From Tetrahymena elliotti 4EA (lineage: Eukaryota; Ciliophora; Oligohymenophorea; Hymenostomatida; Tetrahymenidae): 64,000 nucleotides of DNA. The notes beneath the pieces were generated by a model, which worked only from the letters and a program-made list of their open reading frames with translations, was not told the DNA's origin and searched no databases. Numbering within the stretch: the stretch's first letter is position 1; each line of letters opens with the position of its first letter. Below, piece after piece: positions 37,853 to 49,870 of the stretch. Location of the stretch: contig JH720337.1 of assembly GCA_000231825.2 (NCBI GenBank), positions 355,122 to 419,121 of the forward strand, given 5' to 3'. Position numbers and translations under genes: made by a program.

Positions 37853-40800
37853 TCTTTACAAATAAATACTTTATGCTTTATCAAATTTAGAAATAAAATA
37901 CTGGAATTCTATCAATTAAAATTTTATAAATTAATAACTTTACTTTAAAATAAAAGCCAAAATATATCAAAGTTAGTCAAGATAATTACAACATTACTAC
38001 TACTATTGCTTTTATAAGATAAATACATTTTAAAGAACATTTTTTTACAAATATTCTATTTCAAAAATGAAATAGAAAAACACTGTTTAGAATTTTAATT
38101 TAATCTATATTTCATAAAGACATTATTATTTTAAGCAATGTGGTTATTTTATAATTTGTTCTATAAAAACATTAAACAACATAATTGAACTAATTAATTG
38201 GTTAAGATAATATCTACCAAAATGATCTTTTCGGAATATAAATATATTATTTTTCTTCATTTTCTTGAATGAGATGTATTTCTCATTGAATTAAAAAATC
38301 CTTAAATAAAAATAAAAGTTATTTTTTAGCTTTTTCAAAGAAAAACTCTTTTTATCAAATTCGATTGTAGTTATTCAAAATAATCTACCTAAAAGATAAT
38401 AAATTCAGTTATATAAAATTTAATTAAATTGAATATTTAAACCACAAAAATAACTCAGGAACTATTAATGATTCCAGCTTGTTAAAATTTTTTAATTTCT
38501 AATTTATCATGAATATGAATTTTAAAATATCAATTCTAATAATCCACCATAGGTTTTTACTTTTGATTAGTGGATTATATCTCTCTGATCAATTAAATTT
38601 GAAAATACTCATAAAAAAGGTACAAATAATTAATATTTGTTCATAACACTAGAATTTCTTAAAATAAAAAAAATAAATTTATTTATTTAATTAAATATTT
38701 TTTTTAAAATCTGATTTCCAATGAAAATTGTGGAGTTGAGAAAATTTTAATTTTTCAGTTGAGAATAAAAAATAAAAAATTTTTTTTGACTCAATATTTG
38801 TTAGTCTTTAATAATATTATTACTTTAATGTTTAAATTTGAAATCTAAATAGTATTCTTAAAATAAAAACTTGACAAGATCAGGTTGATAAATTTAAAGA
38901 AACCTTATAAAAATTCTAGATTGTGAAAGAAAACAAATTTTAAACAAAAAAACAAGAGATAGAATTGAAGAATAAATTTTCCATAAAATCTCAAGTTTCT
39001 TTTATTAAGTTAAGGAAAAGTAATAAATGATGTTATTTACAAGCTGATTACTGATTTTTGTTGAATTCTAACAAAATTTGATCATAGATTAGATAGATCT
39101 TTGATAGAAAATCAATTATTTTCTTTTTGTTAGATATACCTAATTTTATTGATTTGATTAACGTCTGATTACAAATTTAATTTTGAGTTCTGCATTAATC
39201 ATTACATATTATAAAATTAGTGTTTAAATTTTAATAAAAAAAACAATAAAAATGAGTAACATCATTGTAATTTAGAAATTTATCCATTCTAAATATTTTC
39301 TCCCTTTTAATTTTCAATCTATACACTTTGTTTTCTTTTTCAAATTTATGTACTCTTGATCTTATCAGACAAATATATCTTTTATAAAATACCTATTTTC
39401 AGACAAAAATGCCTAGTCAAAATATTTTTGATTCAGCAAAAGTATTTAAAGTAAGTCATGTAAAATCTGAATCAAAAGAATAATCAATATTATTAATTTT
39501 AAATTTATATTTTCTTTAATGAAATCTCATTTTATTTTACATCTTTATGTTACAATTAATTATTTTAAAGTATGATTAAATTAAACTTCCTTATTTCCTA
39601 GTTCTTTCTAGAAGATATTTGAAGTTCATTCATGAAATACCTTCATTATAAAAGAAAAAAGTTTTATCAATCTAAAAAAATAGAAGATAAATTAGACATG
39701 TTTATTTTAATAAACATGAAACACTTTATGCTTGCTTGATTTAGGTATTTAAAGAAAGATATTAAAGATTTAAAAAATTGTTTTTGAAGCTTGAAATATT
39801 AATCTAATTTAGTATTCCTTAAAATTATTTGTTCATAAAATTTTAATCAAAGTGAAATATTTAGTTTTAGAAAAGAGTTTCACTCTTATTATCTGCTTTC
39901 ATCCATACATTTATTAGCATCTATTTTGAAATGCGAATCTTTGATTTCTAAAAATAAACTAAAAATTTACTTTATAAATATTCAATTTTTTAGTGCGCAC
40001 TAAAGAGAGAAATAAAAGACTTCAATAAATTACGTGTGATTGCAATTTTATACCACCGTAAAATCTAGAATTTAGTTTTATTGTACCATTAATTGTATAT
40101 AATCCTAAATTTATTGTATCCTTTAGTTAAAAATTATTTTTACCTTTTTAATTTTCTTTGATTTTTATTGTATTTATTGTAAAAAAATACGATACTCTTG
40201 ATAAAATTTAATCTTACAAAAGTAAGAATAATTAAATTAAATGAAAGTAATGAGTTGTTTAGACACTATTAATATGATTGAAAAAACTTTTTAGGTATTT
40301 TTTAAGGCTTATTTGTTAGAAAATGTTAATTTTTTTATTTTTCATTTTCAAAGGAAACTAAGTTACGAAATAGTATTAGATAATAGGATAATTAAAAATG
40401 GGATATTCATTTATCTTAATAGCAAATTTGAGATATTGTGAAATAAAAAGCAATAAAAAAGTAGTTATCAAATCTTAACTAAAGTAAGCTGCATAAACAA
40501 AATATTATTTACCTGAAATAAATGAGTGAATAATATATTGGTAAATTAGAAGAGAAAGGAATTATGTAATATTAATTTTGATTATGTCATTTGAAGAAGT
40601 AAAGTTTGTAAAATATGGAGTAATGTAACAAGATGACTGATACTTCGTCTTTAAATTTTAAAAATGATTAAACAAACAAAAAAGAGTGAATAGAAATATA
40701 AGGATATAATTTGATTGCGCATTATGAGAATAAAACACCTCTATTTAAAAGTAGTAAAGCAAGTAAGGCATATCAAAAAATGTTAGAATTATATCAGTGA

Positions 40801-41221
40801 GTGGGAAAATAACTAATGTTAAAATTGATATAAAACAAGAAAAAGAAGCAAACAAATATAAGTAAAACAGCATCCTATCCTCAAATAATATTATTAGAAA
40901 GTAAAAATTTGAAATAAACAAAGGATTGTGTAATTCGCAAGTGATCTTTAAGTTTCTTTGATTCTTGTAATTAATTTACCTTAAAAAAAGAAAACTAAAA
41001 ATATTATTAAATAATAATTAATATTATTAACAAAGAAAATAAGTAATACTTAACATTCTGAAGATTGATAAATACAAATAGAGATAAAAAGATTATTAGA
41101 TATATAGATATTCAAACATCAAAAAAAAAACAAACAAAAGTTTTTAACACATTTAATTTTCCTTTCTTAACATAATAAATATTTCTACTAATAATAATAT
41201 CCCTACTGTTGCATCTTATTA
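37853..41221. other. Long AT-rich intergenic region (3.4 kb)
   Basis: Divergent promoter region between DENN copy 2 (minus) and the 41222 gene (plus). Mostly A/T-rich sequence with a few short inverted repeats (TAATCCAC..GTGGATTA near 38540-38575; AATGAGA..TCTCATT near 38270). Two weak coding candidates lie inside: a plus-strand ATG at 39409 (MPSQNIFDSAKVFK, followed by GTAAGT) and a 96-aa minus-strand frame 39630-39920 that overlaps an open plus-strand frame. Neither is convincing. Confidence 0.45.
39630..39920 (-). CDS. Doubtful 96-aa ORF
   Basis: ATG at 39920 to TGA at 39630 in the ciliate code, starting MLINVWMKADNKSETLFQNQ. Composition is a little more protein-like than background (some Asp, Gly, Ala, Trp), but the complementary plus strand is also open over about 95 codons. 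TGA is so rare in such AT-rich DNA that open frames this long occur by chance. No family is recognised. Confidence 0.2.
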
Positions 41222-43159
41222 ATGCAAACAAAATTACAACCAAATATCTTATTGGATTAAAATGTTATGATTAACAACAAACCTAATTGTCAAGAAACCT
41301 TTCAAACCTATTCTCTCAAGAGTATAGTCTCATCATCAATTTAAGAAGATTAAACAACAAATTTTCATACAGAGTTAACTTTTAAAAGAGAAACTATTGA
41401 CGATCTAACAAATATGAGTATTGAGAGGGAAACTAAATAAGAGTATTTGAGCGAAACGCTAATTGGAATGCAGAGTTCTCTCAACAAAGATGATTAGTAC
41501 TCTCAAAATTCAGATAATTTGGACTAAAAAGGCAAATCAAAATCTAAAAAAACAAATAAAGTTTCTATATAATCTAAGCAAATCAAAAGCAAAAGTTTTA
41601 ACTCAAAAAAAAATAAAAGGGAAATAAGATGTAAAAGTTCTTTGATTCAACAAGAAAAAAAGACTAATGCTCATCGTTTAGATTTTGATTTTCTTGTCTT
41701 TGATTCACTTAAATATGCTGAAAAGAAGAGTCCTCTTCAAATGGCTTACTACCATAAGAGCATAGACAAATTTGAGATGAATAAAAAAGACAAATTATTT
41801 ACTGTCCATTTCGACTCCTTAGACAAAATAAAAACACCTATTACTCTTATATTAAAAAAGCTTATAAGTGATTCCCATTCCTCGGCTAAGGATTTGTGTG
41901 ACTCCTTATATTATTTTCATAAACTATTGAAAAAGTTCCGTACAATCCGTGAGAATAATAATGATAAAATAAATATTTTCAAATAATTCATGCCTCTTCT
42001 TCCTAATCACTAAACACCTGAATAGGTACTTGCTAGTGATCCAAAATTTCCTTCTTTAACGGCTACTTACAAAATCAATGCAAAAAAGGGAACTATTAGT
42101 CTCGATACATATACTTTCAATGAAAAGCTCTCTCAGTTATTAGGATTTCCAAAACTCTAACATTTGTAGCAGTTTATTTAATTTACCAAGAAGCTACCTT
42201 CATTGTCTGTTCCTGTGGATTATTATTCCTACATTATGGAAGCCCTAGTGAATAAATTTGAAAAATAAAGAAATTCTGTATGCAAAGGGGTATTAAAGAC
42301 TTTTGATGGTATTTTGTTAAATATAACAGAAAAAATGGTTTCTCGTTGCCATATTGACAGCGATGTAACTCCTGCATAGCTTAACTTAAATATCTAAAAC
42401 AATCAAAACAAAGAAGTGAATCTTTTTGAGAAGTGTAAAATTGAAGAAGAGGATTTTGAATATGCAAATAAGTAAGCTGAACAGGATGAAGAAGACGATG
42501 ATGATGAAGATGATGAAAATGCACCATAAGGAATACTTTATGTGATGACAAAGCATTTCTTCTTCATTGATAATCCAGAAATCAGCAAATACATTTTCAG
42601 TAAGGAAAGATTAGCACTCTGTGAGTCTGTTGATTTCTCAAATTTAATTTAAGAAAGCTTGCCATCATCATAAGAAAAAAATTTTGATTATATTTTTAAG
42701 AATTCAAAGGCTAATAATTCAAAAAATAATAAAGCTAACTAATTGTATGGTGAAAATCCTTCAAAAAAAATATTGTTAAATGAAAAAGATGCTGTCAATT
42801 AAGAAGCACCTAATCAAGAATAAATTCTAAAGGAGGAATTTATTCCTTCAACTTAAACTACTAATAATAATTAATAAAGCCTTGCTATTGATGAATAAGA
42901 AAAAAACACCCTAATAATACCAGATAATAGCTCATAAAAAGAAATAGATTACTTAAATCTTAGTGGAATTAATCTTTTAGAGCTTATAAAGTAGACATTT
43001 TAAATTCAAAATGAGCAACAGGCTATTTAAATGTTAAAAACTGAAAATGAAAAAACATCCAACTTCTTGTAATAAAACTAAGAGCTAGATGAACAAAAAG
43101 ATATTTTAGAATCAAGATGCTCTTACAGGCTTATTGCATCTAGTAAATTGGAAAATTGA
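41222..43159 (+). CDS. Single-exon acidic protein with possible PAS-like region and C-terminal coiled coil
   Basis: 645 aa from the first in-frame ATG; a second at 41267 would give 630 aa. Function unknown. The N-terminus is Ser/Thr/Lys-rich (GKSKSKKTNKVSI). A folded middle follows, with HRLDFDFLVFDSLKYAEKK, then NAKKGTISLDTYTFNEKLSQ followed by LLGFPKL, and KGVLKTFDGILLNITEKMV. The spacing of FNEKLSQLLGFP and the later GVLKTFDGI strand vaguely recalls PAS domains, but I would not assign that firmly. An Asp/Glu run (EQDEEDDDDEDDE) is followed by a short hydrophobic block (VMTKHFFFIDNPEISKYIF) and a Glu/Gln/Leu coiled coil. No introns. It ends 62 bp from the stop of a minus-strand gene. Confidence 0.85.
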
Positions 43160-43221
43160 ATTATATTTCCTTTTAAAATACAAATGACGACATAAATGAA
43201 ATTTAAACAGTTTACTCCAAT

Positions 43222-44287
43222 TCAAATGAATAAAATTAAAAAATCAAAAATATAAATTAAACCTATGGTTTTATTCAAGCCATTTACTATTTTCAAACAA
43301 ACAAACAAAAATAAATATATAATTTTTCTCACCAATCTCAATCTCATTTCAATTATATTATCATTAGTAATTAAAATATTTGCACCTACCCAAAATATAT
43401 TCAAATAATATTATTTATTTAACCTATAAAAATATATATTTTGCTAATTAATTTATTCGTATTTCTTTAGTTAATTCAAAAAAAATTATTCCTTCTCATC
43501 TTTCTCATTTTTCAAATCATTTCCAAAGAATTTTAATTTCTATAAAAGATATACCTATATCATACATCTTTCAAAACTGATTATCTATTTTGAAAATTTG
43601 AAAAAGATTTGTCAATTTTATATTCTTCTAAGCTTTTTTAATCAAACCAAACAATGATTAAAATAAAATCTGCATAAAAATTCTGAGAAAAGATTCTCTA
43701 ATGATAAGGAATACCTTTACATATAAAAATAGTAACCTCTTCTCTTTCTGAATCTACAATGAAATCAAAGATTTCCATGATTTGTGAAGAAAAATTGAGT
43801 AAATAAGAATATTTTTTGGATATTTGAATAAATGGTAGTGAATCTAATTAAAATTGAAATCTTTCTCCAAATGTGGTGAAAAATCAAGACAATTTAAAGT
43901 AAAAGTTTGAATAAGTCATTTAATTAACACATTTTAGAATAAAAAATACCTATTTTGATTTTAATTTAGTTTTTGACTTAAAATAAAATTTTGAATTTCT
44001 GTAAATGTATTAAATTTGTTGTAACTAAGCTTTTATTTAATTCTCAAGAAAAAAATCTTTCTGTTTAGGAAGCAGATTGATTCTTTTTATCTTAGATTTT
44101 CATTTCACTCAAGATTATTTTTCTTAAAAATATTAAAAAAACAAATATGTAAAAGATTCAAAAATAATAATAGAACTTTCAGATATTAAATGGATAAAAT
44201 GTATTCAATTGTTTTAAAATTATAAAATTTAGTCAAATTCATATTTTTGTCGATAAATAATATAAAGTTATTTTTGACTTCCATCAT
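43222..44287 (-). CDS. Small multi-exon gene, unknown product (5' half unresolved)
   Basis: Coding-like segments on the minus strand: MMEVKNNFILFIDKN start at 44287; a Lys/Gln-rich middle segment about 43975-44080; a clear exon ending at 43566 (containing FIVDSEREEVTIFICKGIPY and VWFDQKSLEEYKID); then, after a 26-nt intron 43540-43565, a last exon from 43539 with FFGNDLKNEKDEKEQ to the TGA at 43222-43224. Asp, Glu, Gly and Pro content is well above background, so coding is likely. The middle has two competing frames and the join into the third segment is not certain. Nothing identifies a family. Its 3' end faces that of the plus-strand 41222 gene. Confidence 0.5.
43540..43565 (-). other. Second 26-nt intron
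   Basis: Minus-strand GTATGA...TTATAG of 26 nt. Removal joins QSVLKD to KLKFFGNDLK in an open frame; retention gives an immediate TGA. Same length as the intron at 3032-3057. Confidence 0.55.
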
Positions 44288-45006
44288 TTTTTCTATTAAA
44301 TTTTTGCTAAATGATAATAAATAATATTATTAAATACAACAATTACAGTAATTATGCTTTCAAAAAGAAAAAAATTTAAATCAAATTCATAATATTTTTG
44401 GTTGATAGATAAATGACAAAAAGTAATAAATACTTTTGGTTGATTTTAATGAGCTAATTTTTTTGATAATGAGTAATTATTTTGTTATTCAAAAAGTCAA
44501 CAATCTATTTTTTTTAAAAAATAAATAAATTTAATAATATTTTTGGTTGGTAAAAGAGATTGAATTATTTTTTTTTTCAATATTTTAAAATAAATTTTAA
44601 TTTTAAAGTGAATGCTTTTTTTAGATAAAAAACAATAACAAATTAATTTTCAAAAAATTTTGTTAGGAAACTTCTACTTTTAATAAGTTAATATCAAATA
44701 TGAAATAATTAATTTTGGTAATTATTATTTTGTGATGTTTTTGATGTATTAAATTGTCAATTCATCTTTATTTTAAACAAACTTTAAAAAGATATTTTCT
44801 TTTCGTTTTTTTACTTTAAAAAAATTTTCTAACAAAAATTAGTTATTTTACTTTCTATTCATAAAAATTTAAGATGGATTGATATAACGCTAAGCAAATT
44901 GAATATAAATAGTCAATAAAAATCAATATTTTAAATTTTGCTAAATGTAAATCTTAACATTAATTAAAAAAAAGCAAAAAAAATAAATAAACCCTTTTTT
45001 AACAAT
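44288..45006. other. AT-rich intergenic region with a recurring TTTTGGTTG word
   Basis: About 720 bp of divergent upstream DNA. The 9-mer TTTTGGTTG occurs three times in about 150 bp (near 44395, 44433 and 44541), each after A/T-rich sequence. No coding-like frame. The word could be a transcription-factor site or a decayed short repeat. Confidence 0.4.
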
Positions 45007-45846
45007 ATGGCTAAGCTTTAGTTAATTGGCATCCTATTGCTATTAATTAGCATAAATAGTGTGCAAACCAAAAGAATGATAAATAAGGATAATTTAGATA
45101 AGGTTATAGAGCTCTTTTACAAGTTTGCAGAGACATTCTTTTAAAAATATGATAGTCTTAATCTTTAGAACATAAGTGATGATTATCATTTTGGAGACTT
45201 AAAATATGAAAAAATCAATCTAACATTAACTCCTTAAGATCCTGATGAGCAGGAAACATCTGTCTATGAAGGAAAACTAACTGTTTCAAATTTGAGTTTT
45301 AATATAGATAATATTTGGATTCCTCTTGGAGAAAAAAATGAAGTTACTCATATTTAAATGCCTAATTTAGAAATTAGCTTTGAACTATTTTCTAATCCAA
45401 GCTTTATTTCTATTGATAATACTAAATTAAATGAAGAAAATGAATTGTACAGTAAGTATAGCTTAACAATCCAATAGTTATTCAACATGGCTATTATTAA
45501 AACTCTAGGCCCTATCTACTATGCATTAAACTCTGAAGTAATTGATCCAAGCTCTTTTGTTCCTCATTTTTAAAAAATATTTGATGACTATTTGACTCAA
45601 TATTATAGAGAGGATAAGTAGCCTGAATCAAAGTTTATTTTTGATGTTGCAAAATATTTAAATAGATAATCTAATAAACAAGTTAAAGATGTTTATATTG
45701 AAAGTCCTGAAGATCTTGAAACTTTGTCTGTACAATTAAATCTCCCATAAGTTTAAGAGAAAGATGATTAACTAGAATAATAAGATAATAGCGGAAATAA
45801 TAACAATAATTCAAATAATAATAACACACAATCTTAAGAATTGTGA
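45007..45846 (+). CDS. Secreted protein, unknown function (279 aa)
   Basis: Single exon. The N-terminus MAKLQLIGILLLLISINSVQ is a typical signal peptide. The body has alternating hydrophobic beta-like segments (FGDLKYEKINLTLTP, GKLTVSNLSFNIDNIWIPLG, MPNLEISFELF) and a helical part (YSLTIQQLFNMAIIKTLGPI). The pattern of a lumenal beta-sheet protein with an amphipathic strand series recalls lipid-binding folds of the BPI/TULIP type, but no family signature is present, so this is only a suggestion. The C-terminus is a low-complexity Asn/Gln/Ser tail ending QEL. There is no second membrane segment. It lies isolated between long AT-rich spacers. Confidence 0.85.
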
Positions 45847-46644
45847 TGGAATTTAAATCTGGTAAATCTTAATTATAGTAGTTTTTATTCTTTGTTTAAG
45901 TTTTCAATATTAAATTATTTTAAATTAAAAATTCAAACTATTTCTAAATATTAATAGAAATAAAAAAAAAACTTATTTAATTTAAGTTACATTTTTTCAT
46001 TCATTGTTTATTGAAGAAAAAAAATTATTTTTAACGCCATTTAAATTTAATAAATGAAAAGATTCGTTTAAAAAAATATAATTTATATCAAGATTTTTAA
46101 AATTAAATGAAATAATTTATTGAACTCTTCTAAAATGATTTTAACGTTTTTAATTGTTTTAAAATAAAATAAAAAAATTATTTTCTTAGTAATGAAAAAA
46201 GAATTGTTTTTTGTTTAATTTTAATAAAATATTTACTATTATTAAAACAGAAGATCACTAATCTTTCATATCAAATAATTGAAATTAGCGCAATAAGCTT
46301 CGATTTAAAATTGAGTTTCTTTCAATAATTTATTTTAAAATTTATATAACTTAATTTTGTAAATTGCTAAAAATTTCGATTTAAAAAATTGATATTTTCA
46401 ACAAAAAAAAAGAAGTATTGTTGAAGAAAAAATGTTAATTTTTGAAATTTATTCATTAAACAAAAACATGAAAATTAAATTTAATATTTTTCATTAATAA
46501 AAAATCATTTTAAAAAAAAGATATTCTATCCAACATGAAAATATTAATTTTAATTCCAAAATATAAAAACAATAAAAAATGATTTCATTTTACATTTCTT
46601 AAAAACAATTAGGACTCATTTAATTATCTATTAGAGTTTGATAA
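45847..46644. other. AT-rich intergenic region
   Basis: About 800 bp of very AT-rich, poly-A/T-dominated DNA between two convergent genes. No coding-like frame, repeat or structured element seen. Confidence 0.55.
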
Positions 46645-47400
46645 TCAAATTAAATTTTTATAAACTTTTATTAAAATGAATAAAAAAAAAGAAGTAAAGA
46701 TAAAACAAAGACCAGATTGTTTTATTTTTAAATTATTTGAATCTAATTTGTGTGTATGATTGTGTAGTAAGAAATAAATTGGTCCCCTTGAAAAATAACT
46801 GTCAATAATTAAATAAAAATCAACCTGAATTTTTAAAAATTTATTTAAATTTTTAAATGTGTAAACACCTAAAATGAATAATTAAAGAAAGGAAAGACAA
46901 TTATCTGTAAGAATACAGAAGACCTTTTTTGTATGATCACTTAAATAGATTACATTAAACCTTTTTATTTTAGAGTAAGTATTAATTGTAGATTTTATAA
47001 ACATAAGTTACAAAGTAAGAATGTTTAACAGGAGCAATGAGTCTTTTCAAAGTTTAAATTTGTCCATACTTCAAAATATTTTACAATATGCGATACAAAT
47101 TTCAAAACAAATCTTCAAGATATTTCTTTTTCCTTCATTATTTTTATGGCCAAAATAAAAAAATAATATTTTATTTGAAAATGAATATATTTGAAAGTTA
47201 TTATTTGAGAAAAACTAAATATATTTCAATCAAATTATTATAAAACCTCAAAATAGTGTCAGAAATTAGTAAGAAAAAATAATTATCATTTTACATATAA
47301 TTTAGTTTATTTAATATGTAATACGAACCTCATTTTTTAAGCACACAAATGATTCGTAGCTTTGAGGATTTAAAAATGTTTCACTTTGCTCGTTATCCAT
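46645..47400 (-). CDS. Putative three-exon multi-pass membrane protein (199 aa)
   Basis: Minus-strand exons 47329-47400, 47085-47214 and 46645-47042 sum to exactly 200 codons. The first exon (MDNEQSETFLNPQSYESFV) has strongly coding-like composition. Exon 2 continues with FGHKNNEGKRNILKICFEIC. Exon 3 carries several hydrophobic stretches (YYSLLLLNILTLQLMF, NCLSFLQLFILGVYTF, GLCFIFTSFFLFILIKVY) separated by polar loops such as YLSDHTKKVF and SYFSRGPIYF. Two introns of about 114 and 42 nt have GT-AG ends and correct phase. No family is recognised; several membrane passes are inferred from hydropathy by eye. It would be missed by standard-code gene finding. Confidence 0.5.
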
Positions 47401-48542
47401 TTAATTAGTAATATTTTTTTTCCCTTGCAATTCATAAAATCAATAATTAAGGTTTTTTAAAAAAAACAAAATTAAATTTGGATTAGAGATTTTTTATTTT
47501 AAGACAATTCATGATTTTTTGTTCTCAAAAATAAATAAATAGTAGAAATTTTAAGATTATTTTATTTTTAAAGTAAAAATTATGTCTTATTGATATTGAT
47601 AATAGAATAGTACCTTTTGAGATATGCTTTAATTATTGAAAGTTAGCTTGCTTGTATAAAGAAATTAGATGTTTTTCAAGAAAAAAATGTATGCTTACAA
47701 ACTATATTGTAAATTTTTGATAAATCATTGCTTTTATTATAAATAAATTTGATGTGTAAATTTATAATAATTATTGCTTTTACCAACTATTGTCTATATG
47801 AATAAATTGTTCTAAATCATTTTAAATCTAAACTCTTTTAATAATAGCGAGGCTCTCATTTATATAGAAAATTATTGAAACAAAAAAATAATCCAATAAA
47901 TAAGAAATAAATATTGATACCTTAAATAAAAATGAATTTATTATTATAATAAAGCAAAAAATGTAAAAATTAATTAATTTTAAGGACCAAAAAGAGAATG
48001 AAAGCAACCAACCAAGTAAGAAAAACTAAATGAAAAACTAATCCTTTTCAATAGAGTAAATTAAAATAAAAAGACAATAGAGTATTTATTTTCATGTTGA
48101 ATAAAAAAATAGATGATTATTTATTGGTTTGTTTGTTTATCTATATCAATTAAATAAGGAAAGATAGTAGAAGATTAGTGGAAGGTAAAATAATTAAACA
48201 GAGGATATATTATCTAATTAATTATGAATTATTTTTCTTAGAAAATTTAATGTGTAAATAATTTCTTATGAATTTTGAGGATGCTATTTAATAAGCATGA
48301 ATGAAAATTAATTTAAAAAATTTACTTGATTCTAATTAAATTGATTCACTACTTGCTGATATTTTTTTAATTATCTAATAAACACATAATTTTTAAGACA
48401 AAATATCTTTCAATCAAGAATACTGTTATCGAATAATTTATTTTTTTATTTGTAATTTGTTCTATTCGTACTTGATTAAAGTTACTTTCTAAAAAATCTT
48501 TTACACCTAAAAGTTAAATATTAAAGTAATCCTAAACATAGA
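47401..48542. other. AT-rich intergenic region
   Basis: About 1.1 kb upstream of the minus-strand membrane-protein gene. Poly-A/T-rich with no coding-like frame and no recognisable element. Confidence 0.5.
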
Positions 48543-48750
48543 ATGGAAGGAAGAAAAATTTTGATTTTGAAGAAATTAAATTATTTTCTATTCTTACTTG
48601 TAAATATCAAATTCATGAAACAGATTTTATTGTTATTTCCTTATTTCTCAAAACAGGTGATTTGTTAATGATATTTCTAATTGAATTAACAGTTTTTTAT
48701 CTTTCTATATAGGTGTGTCTAGATTTTTGGGGTGGGTGATTTTTCAAGTC
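48543..48750 (+). pseudogene. Coding-like fragment, possible decayed 5' exon
   Basis: An ATG at 48543 opens a signal-peptide-like frame (MEGRKILILKKLNYFLFLL) ending in a GTAAAT donor. An overlapping frame (FDFEEIKLFSILTCKYQI, then TDFIVISLFLKTGDLLM) resembles the beta-repeat part of the giant gene at 7-10788. No consistent exon chain could be built from here to the cysteine-rich island about 1 kb downstream, so a relic or diverged copy of that family is the most economical reading. Confidence 0.3.
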
Positions 48751-49583
48751 ATTCATTAATTTAATAATTTATCAATTAAACTAGCTAAAAAAAATAATAC
48801 ATTAATTTAGAAGTTTATATGATGATTGTAGAATTATTAAAATTTGATCAGCTCATTCGAGTACAGTGATTTTATATAGATTTAATATGTCTAAAGTTTT
48901 CTGCAACTAGAAATTCCGACATTTGCTTAGTTAAGTTGTAGAAAACAAAAAAAACTCAAAAAGACTAAATATTTCTCTTAATACTTGTTCTCTTACTGAT
49001 ATTTTATATTATTCATATTACATTTATTTTCTTAATATTTCTGAAGGTCAAACATTTCTAAATTTTTAACTATTCATGCTTCAGATCATTCTTGTAGGAA
49101 TATTTTTTTGACTAAAAAAAATTTTTGAAATACTTGAAATAGATGTAATAAGCTAAAATGAATGAATATAATTTTCCATATTTATTTTATTCTTTTAATT
49201 TTATATATTAAAAGAGGAAAAACTCCTATAATATGTTGAAAAATAAGATAAAATCAGGTAACAAACAAAGTGATTTATTTTCTATATTAAATTTATAAAT
49301 TAGGAAACCATAAATAGATTTATTTTTATCAATAGAAAATATCTAGTTTATATTTATTTCGCAAATAAAAATCTTAACAAATGCATTTATTTATCTTTTT
49401 GAATATTTTTCTTTTTACAAATTTACACTCTTTTGAGATTTAAGTGGTAATATTTGATGAAAATTTTGTTCATAATTTTCATTTTTAAATAAAACTTAGA
49501 ATTTGCTTTTGGTTTTATTTTTGTGTATTATATCTTTACTCCATCATTATTTACTGGAGAGTTTATGCTGTAGAAAGAAGTGA

Positions 49584-49870
49584 AATGATACAATTTTATC
49601 TAATATCATTTAAGAAAATGCAAACATAAATTTATTCATTTCTAAGCATATATTTTCAGACACTTATTGTTTAATTTACTAAATCTTTGACATTTTTTGC
49701 TAAAAAAATGAAGTAATCTCATGCTTTGATAAACACTTTGCTTTTTATGATTGTTAGAAAATTATTTGTAAAAAATTTTCTTGTCTTAATGGAATTTGTG
49801 GAAATGGATTTTCTGCTTAAAATTGTATATCTTGTCATTTTGTAAGCTGCCTTGAAGCGAAGTTGTTGCC
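49584..49870 (+). pseudogene. Orphan cysteine-rich coding island
   Basis: After a TGA at 49581 an open frame contains about eleven cysteines in some 85 codons, including KFSCLNGICGNGFSAQNCIS followed by CHFVSCLEA. The CxxC spacing is like the furin-type repeats of the giant gene at the window start. There is no start codon with a signal peptide in frame and the frame degenerates into AT-rich noise after about 49875. It is either an isolated exon of an unresolved gene or a relic of a surface-protein gene. Confidence 0.45.

Noticed and set aside
44043..44103. In-frame TGA that might encode selenocysteine
   Set aside because: The frame is better explained by a different exon; no selenoprotein family or nearby selenocysteine insertion hairpin is recognisable.
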